64,000 nt of DNA from Sulfobacillus thermosulfidooxidans DSM 9293. GTDB taxonomy: Bacteria; Bacillota; Sulfobacillia; Sulfobacillales; Sulfobacillaceae. A program made the position numbers and the translations under genes. The DNA lies in contig NZ_FWWY01000001.1 in assembly GCF_900176145.1 (NCBI RefSeq), positions 3,205,011-3,269,010 on the forward strand, given 5' to 3'. Below, piece by piece: positions 60,100-64,000 of this stretch (position 1 is the stretch's first letter; every line of letters begins with the position of its first letter). The notes under the pieces were generated by a model. It saw only the letters and a list, made by a program, of their open reading frames with translations, was not told the origin of the DNA and did not search any database.

Positions 60100-61653
60100 A
60101 TGAAGCGATTATTCCGTAACAACGCTCATAGCATAATGGAAAATATTATGTTGATTCTCGCCATTATTGCGGTGTCATCGATGGTTATTTTTCATCATTT
60201 AGGACAGGGTAGTATTTGGCGTGATGAAGCATTTTCAGTGGAATTATCTAAAGAATCATTAGGCGTCATTTCCCATGTATTGTTCACCATTGAGGGCAAT
60301 ATGTATTTGTATTATGTGATTTTGCACTTTTGGCTAAACGTCTTAACCCTATTTCATATATCCTGGTTGGCTTTTCCGGTAAGAATTCCCAATGCTGTGG
60401 GTTATGTATTGGCTTCCGTCGCGCTCTATGCGTTATTGCGCACGATGTACCATACAAAATGGCTTGCTGTTATGGGCGTTGTGTTCTTTTTGGGTTTTCC
60501 CTTTATCGTGACATATAGCCAACAAGCCCGGTCTTTTTCGCTTTTTTTACTGTTCACGGTCCTATCCTATCTATCGTTGTGGCAATTTCTCAATGCTCCG
60601 AGACATCGCCGTGTATGGTGGATAAGTTATGTGCTGACGTCTACTCTGGATTTATATTCCTTTTTGAACAGCCTGTTTTATGTGGCTGCCCAATTTATTT
60701 TAGTATGGACGTTGTGGCGTAAGGGAGACACCGACCGAACCCATTTCCTTCAGTTTCTTTGGGCCTTGGCTTTAGGCGCCGGGTTAGGGTTGCCCTTACT
60801 GCCCCCCATTTTAGCAGGAGGGCAAGTCGGGTGGGTACCCCTGCCCACCTTGAGCGAAGCGATTCACCTAATTCCGACCTATCTTGAACAATCGTTAACA
60901 AGTCCTTTAATGATATTAATAGTCCTGTTGGGCAGTTTTGCGATAGTGGCCTGGATTCGCCTGCCCTCAACAGTCCCATCATGGTTGCAACTAACTCATC
61001 GCGATGAAATGGCATTGTGGTTTGGTCTAACATGGATGATACTGCCTCCGGCCGAAAGTTATGTGAGTTCGTATATTCGAGACTATCATGTTTTCGATCC
61101 CGTCTATCTGCTGCCAACTGTGGAAGGCCTCATCATTTTATTGGTTGGTGGTCTAAAGGCTATACGATCCCTCCAAACCCAGCTTACTCTCATCGCTCTT
61201 TCAGTATTTTTGGTAGTGCCCCAGTGGATTAAGGGCCAAGGAGTTTCGTTAGAGAATTGGCGCCAGCCAGTGCTAACCTGGGCCCATGATTATCGGGCTG
61301 GTCAAGAGATCGTATGTATGGATAACATTGGAGGCTGTCAATACACTATTCAATATTATATTGATGCCTATCATCTCCCCATTAAAATTGGCAACTATCC
61401 TGGGCATTTCACGTGGAACGAATATATTAATCTCCCAGCTAAAGGAGCGTATTTTGCTGAAGCCGTCAATGTGAACAAATTGAGACAGGCTGGATATTTG
61501 AAACCCGGCCGTAGCATTTGGTTTATTTTTAACAGTGTCCCACCTAATGCCACAGTCTCTCTCGATCACTGGCTTCATCAACATGCCGTCATGATCAAGC
61601 AATTGACGGGCCATAATTGGCCGGTATCTTTTGTTCTTTACCACATTAAATAA
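60100..61653 (+). CDS. GT39/ArnT-like membrane glycosyltransferase
   Basis: ATG 60100 follows GAGGAGGTTGGC; the longer frame from 59953 is not supported. The 517-residue protein has about 10-11 membrane helices. The first extracytoplasmic loop carries the acidic catalytic pair IWRDEAFSVELS (residues ~42-53), as in PMT/ArnT polyprenyl-sugar-dependent transferases. A C-terminal soluble domain (residues ~395-517) follows. It probably moves a sugar from a lipid carrier to a cell-envelope acceptor. A distant relationship only; donor and acceptor unknown. Confidence 0.7.
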   Translation: MKRLFRNNAHSIMENIMLILAIIAVSSMVIFHHLGQGSIWRDEAFSVELSKESLGVISHVLFTIEGNMYLYYVILHFWLNVLTLFHISWLAFPVRIPNAVGYVLASVALYALLRTMYHTKWLAVMGVVFFLGFPFIVTYSQQARSFSLFLLFTVLSYLSLWQFLNAPRHRRVWWISYVLTSTLDLYSFLNSLFYVAAQFILVWTLWRKGDTDRTHFLQFLWALALGAGLGLPLLPPILAGGQVGWVPLPTLSEAIHLIPTYLEQSLTSPLMILIVLLGSFAIVAWIRLPSTVPSWLQLTHRDEMALWFGLTWMILPPAESYVSSYIRDYHVFDPVYLLPTVEGLIILLVGGLKAIRSLQTQLTLIALSVFLVVPQWIKGQGVSLENWRQPVLTWAHDYRAGQEIVCMDNIGGCQYTIQYYIDAYHLPIKIGNYPGHFTWNEYINLPAKGAYFAEAVNVNKLRQAGYLKPGRSIWFIFNSVPPNATVSLDHWLHQHAVMIKQLTGHNWPVSFVLYHIK

Positions 61654-61784
61654 GGGTTTGCGAAGGAGTCGCCGGGTGTCGATTCGTGCCCCATACCAAT
61701 CCTGAATATATTTATCTGAAATTTGGCGATGATTCGGTATGATGAATACAGACACGTCATGCCAACTTTTTTGAGGTGATGCTT

Positions 61785-63080
61785 GTGACCACATTCAGTT
61801 TTCACCATGTCCGGATTCCTGGCCATGATAGCTTGCACGATCTGAGGATTCAAGATGGACGGATAATACAACTCGCACCGTCTTTGTCCGCTTCACCCCA
61901 ATCTTATGATGCTCAAGGGGGGCTTCTTCTTCCTCCCCTATCGGACCCACACCTTCACCTTGATGCTGTTTTGACAGCCGGCGATCCCGAACCTAACCGC
62001 TCCGGAACACTCATTGAGGGGATTGAACGGTGGAATCAACGCAAAAAATACCTTACCGAAGAGGACGTCATGGTTCGGGCTCGGGAAGCGATTCGTTGGC
62101 ATATTGCCCACGGTGTTCTTTATATCCGTTCCCACGTGGATGTTTCAGATGATTCCCTCACCGCCTTAAGAGCCTTGTTGCGGCTTCGCCAAGAGCTGCC
62201 CCCAGGGGTCATTCTTCAACTCGTGGCCTTTCCTCAAGATGGTATATTTTGTCGTCCTAATGGACCGGAATTAATGGAAGAAGCTCTTAAACTTGGTGCC
62301 GACGTCGTCGGCGGCATTCCGCACTACGAATGGACGCGGGAAGACGGTATCAAAGATATTCAATTAGCGTTTGATTTAGCTGGAAAATATCACCGGTCTA
62401 TTGATATTCATTGCGACGAAACCGACGATGATCACTCCCGGTTTCTTGAAACCATGGCGAAACTGACACTGGATAATCAGTGGGCAGGAAGAGTCACAGC
62501 GAGTCACACCACCGCTATGGCATCATATAATGAAGCCTATGCCTTTAAACTCATGCGTATGCTCAAAGAGGCAGGCGTTGCGATTATCGCCAATCCGCTC
62601 GATAATATCGTCTTACAAGGTCGTTTTGACCAATATCCCAAAAGGCGAGGAATGACCCGGGTTAAGGAATTATTACGGTCGGGGATCTGTGTAGGCGCAG
62701 GTCACGATTCTATCGTTGATCCATGGTATCCATGGGGAACCGGAAATCCTCTGTTTGTGGCCAGCATGTTGGCGCATATTGCTCAAATGACGGGCGCCGA
62801 CGAGTTAGACGCCGTGTTATCCACCGTTACGACGAATGCGGCTCAAATTATGACGATATCTTCTTACCCGCCAACCTTATCCGTTCACGAAGGGCAACCA
62901 GCTAATTTTGTGATCTACCCCGTGGCGGACAAAGTTGATCTCATTCGTCTCATGCCACTGCCAAGATGGGTCGTAGCGGCCGGACAAATCCTTGCCCACA
63001 CCGAACCGCAGACCACACAACTAGCGTGGTCACCCGATCAATTTGAGCCAGTCACCTTTCATTCCCCAAGATTCTTATAG
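61785..63080 (+). CDS. cytosine deaminase-like amidohydrolase
   Basis: A 431-residue metal-dependent hydrolase of the CodA type. GTG 61785 is preferred since TGAGG lies eight bases before it; ATG 61779 is too close. Metal and substrate motifs: LSDPHLHLDAVLTAG (HxH), the CodA-like IRSHVDVSD, DIHCDETDDDHSRF, TASHTTAM, and CVGAGHDSIVDPWYPWGTGN with the last metal aspartate. The gate sequence and HCDET are those of cytosine/isocytosine-type deaminases. It would convert cytosine to uracil, or deaminate a related ring, after uptake by a nucleobase permease. Confidence 0.88.
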   Translation: MTTFSFHHVRIPGHDSLHDLRIQDGRIIQLAPSLSASPQSYDAQGGLLLPPLSDPHLHLDAVLTAGDPEPNRSGTLIEGIERWNQRKKYLTEEDVMVRAREAIRWHIAHGVLYIRSHVDVSDDSLTALRALLRLRQELPPGVILQLVAFPQDGIFCRPNGPELMEEALKLGADVVGGIPHYEWTREDGIKDIQLAFDLAGKYHRSIDIHCDETDDDHSRFLETMAKLTLDNQWAGRVTASHTTAMASYNEAYAFKLMRMLKEAGVAIIANPLDNIVLQGRFDQYPKRRGMTRVKELLRSGICVGAGHDSIVDPWYPWGTGNPLFVASMLAHIAQMTGADELDAVLSTVTTNAAQIMTISSYPPTLSVHEGQPANFVIYPVADKVDLIRLMPLPRWVVAAGQILAHTEPQTTQLAWSPDQFEPVTFHSPRFL

Positions 63081-63109
63081 CTCATCAGCAATGCGCAATA
63101 TGTTGTTTT

Positions 63110-63155
63110 CCGCATCAAGATGCCTAGAAAATCCTATCGTGGCATTTTGATGCGG
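63110..63155 (+). terminator. 15-bp inverted repeat after the deaminase gene
   Basis: Arms at 63110-63124 and 63141-63155 match at 14 of 15 positions (CCGCATCAAGATGCC / GGCATTTTGATGCGG). There is no T tail. It may end the deaminase transcript. A TGCCACGTGGCA palindrome follows at 63156-63167. Confidence 0.5.
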
Positions 63156-63171
63156 TGCCACGTGGCAGGGC

Positions 63172-63208
63172 AAAACAAAAAACCGTCTAGTAAATCACTC
63201 TAGACGGT
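63172..63208 (-). terminator. rho-independent terminator of the DUF2892 gene
   Basis: ACCGTCTAG (63182-63190) pairs with CTAGACGGT (63200-63208); on the minus strand it is followed by TTTTTGTTTTG. Confidence 0.8.
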
Positions 63209-63237
63209 AACAATGGCACAAAACAATCACATGTTCT

Positions 63238-63444
63238 TCACGGTTTGCGAATGGGACAAGTCCTGATGCCAACTAAGCGATACAATCCACAAAATCCCGT
63301 AACACCTGTCACGATGGCCACGACCGCTAACACACCAAAAATCCATTCGCCCACACTGCCCCCGGTTTTGTTAAACGCTAAAATGGCGAATATCACACCG
63401 AAAACCACACGCAAAATCCGATCGGTTCGTCCCTCATTAATCAT
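63238..63444 (-). CDS. DUF2892 small membrane protein
   Basis: A 68-residue protein preceded by GGGAGGG. It has the DUF2892 signature: an N-terminal polar INEGRTDRILRVVFGV, two transmembrane helices (GVIFAILAF and EWIFGVLAVVAIVTGVTG) and the conserved FCGLYRLVGIRTCP with two cysteines. Related domains are found alone or fused to rhodanese (YgaP). Function in sulfur handling is possible but unproven. Confidence 0.88.
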   Translation of the reverse strand: MINEGRTDRILRVVFGVIFAILAFNKTGGSVGEWIFGVLAVVAIVTGVTGFCGLYRLVGIRTCPIRKP

Positions 63445-63663
63445 GATGTTAACCCTCCCTGGTTTGTTGTTAGTAGTTATTTTAATAACTCCGCTGTTAA
63501 TTTAACAGTATTCTCCATGACGTCACTTGTCAATGGGTTATCCTCAGGTTTTTGTTCAAAAACTCTGATGTCTTTGCACCGTCTTTATCCGGCGTCCAAG
63601 GGGGCATAAATCGTGATACCATGTAGATAGTGCATCATATCAAAATCAAATGGGAGGATATCT

Positions 63664-64000
63664 ATGTCGCAACAAAAACCCGTAATCGACAACCAAATCT
63701 CCATCACTCCCGACATGTTAAGCCAATTAGAAGTCTTTATTACACAGCCCGATCGCCGGACCAGTGATATTTTTGCCGAACGCAATTTTCCTCTTGATCA
63801 TCATCTTAATCTTCACTGGATTATTAGGCATGATATTTTTGAGGGCGTCGTTATGCATCTCAGCCTGATTGATACGGAAGAATACCGGCACATAGCGGGG
63901 TTTGATAAATCCATTACCACCGCCCACGACATCGAAGGGGAGTATGTTCTCCAAAATTCCTCAGCCTTATACCGTCTTCATGTTTACCAGTCCTCTCATT
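63664..64000 (+). CDS. hypothetical protein (3' end outside the window)
   Basis: GGGAGG lies six bases before ATG 63664, and the frame is open to the end of the window (112 codons visible). The N-terminal part begins MSQQKPVIDNQISITPDML and contains a His-rich stretch PLDHHLNLHWIIRHDI. No membrane segment or known motif is seen. I do not recognise it. Confidence 0.6.
   Translation, partial: MSQQKPVIDNQISITPDMLSQLEVFITQPDRRTSDIFAERNFPLDHHLNLHWIIRHDIFEGVVMHLSLIDTEEYRHIAGFDKSITTAHDIEGEYVLQNSSALYRLHVYQSSH

Noticed and set aside
1-64000. CRISPR arrays, tRNA or rRNA genes and riboswitches
   Set aside because: No spaced repeat array, cloverleaf or recognisable aptamer core was seen in the gaps; a tRNA-Sec gene in particular was looked for and not seen.

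Overview
The window is typical of a moderately thermophilic, acidophilic Gram-positive bacterium of the Sulfobacillus type. This is inferred from the gene mix, not proven. Shine-Dalgarno sequences are strong and AGGAGG-like, lipoproteins and two-gene ABC exporters are of Firmicute style, and the chromosome is of intermediate G+C with clearly G+C-richer insertion sequences. I see no rRNA, tRNA or CRISPR array.

Layout. 1-2.5 kb: the end of a tldD-like gene and its tldE/pmbA-like partner. 2.7-6.1 kb: an orphan peptide-type substrate-binding lipoprotein, divergent from a secreted nucleosidase. 6.3-12.3 kb: a small protein, an MFS exporter and a glycolate oxidase operon (glcE-glcF-glcD). 12.6-16.3 kb: a heterodimeric ABC exporter with one degenerate ATP site, convergent on an acetyl-CoA synthetase. 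18.5-23.3 kb: a YhaO/YhaN (SbcD/SbcC-like) nuclease-ATPase pair. 23.4-30 kb: small enzymes, DUF302 and SHOCT proteins, a second orphan binding lipoprotein and an unrecognised helical protein. 30-31.6 kb: an IS110-family element with a structured 5' non-coding region (candidate bridge RNA) and a one-base frameshift in its transposase. 32-37.8 kb: thioesterase, GNAT, bioA-bioD-bioB and a nucleoside hydrolase. 38-41.3 kb: an IS200/IS605 element (tnpB/tnpA) interrupted by a complete IS3-family element. 41.8-48.9 kb: an ArsR regulator followed by a hydrogenase-4-like membrane complex (hyfB-C-E-F-G-I order). Its large subunit has lost one of the four Ni-binding cysteines, and hyfB carries a homopolymer frameshift. 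49-56.4 kb: a 5'-nucleotidase/SoxB-like enzyme, a PucR regulator, an alpha/beta hydrolase, an NCS1 nucleobase permease and a third orphan binding lipoprotein. 56.5-64 kb: a VOC protein, a peroxiredoxin, a GNAT protein, a PQQ-like propeller protein, a GT39-like membrane protein, a cytosine-deaminase-like enzyme, DUF2892 and a partial gene.

The most notable observation is the peroxiredoxin at 57122-57769. Its peroxidatic cysteine codon is an in-frame TGA, the reading frame continues intact to the usual family length, and a strong hairpin starts just after the TGA. This is what a selenocysteine-containing 1-Cys (Prx6-type) peroxiredoxin with a bacterial SECIS should look like, and standard gene callers would split or miss it. 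The second is the hydrogenase-related complex with an altered active site (Ehr-like) and no adjacent formate dehydrogenase or maturation genes.

Metabolically, several genes concern nucleoside and nucleobase scavenging: secreted nucleosidase, IunH, 5'-nucleotidase, PucR, NCS1 permease and cytosine deaminase. Others concern use of small organic compounds: peptide-binding lipoproteins, glycolate oxidase and acetyl-CoA synthetase. This fits a mixotrophic lifestyle.
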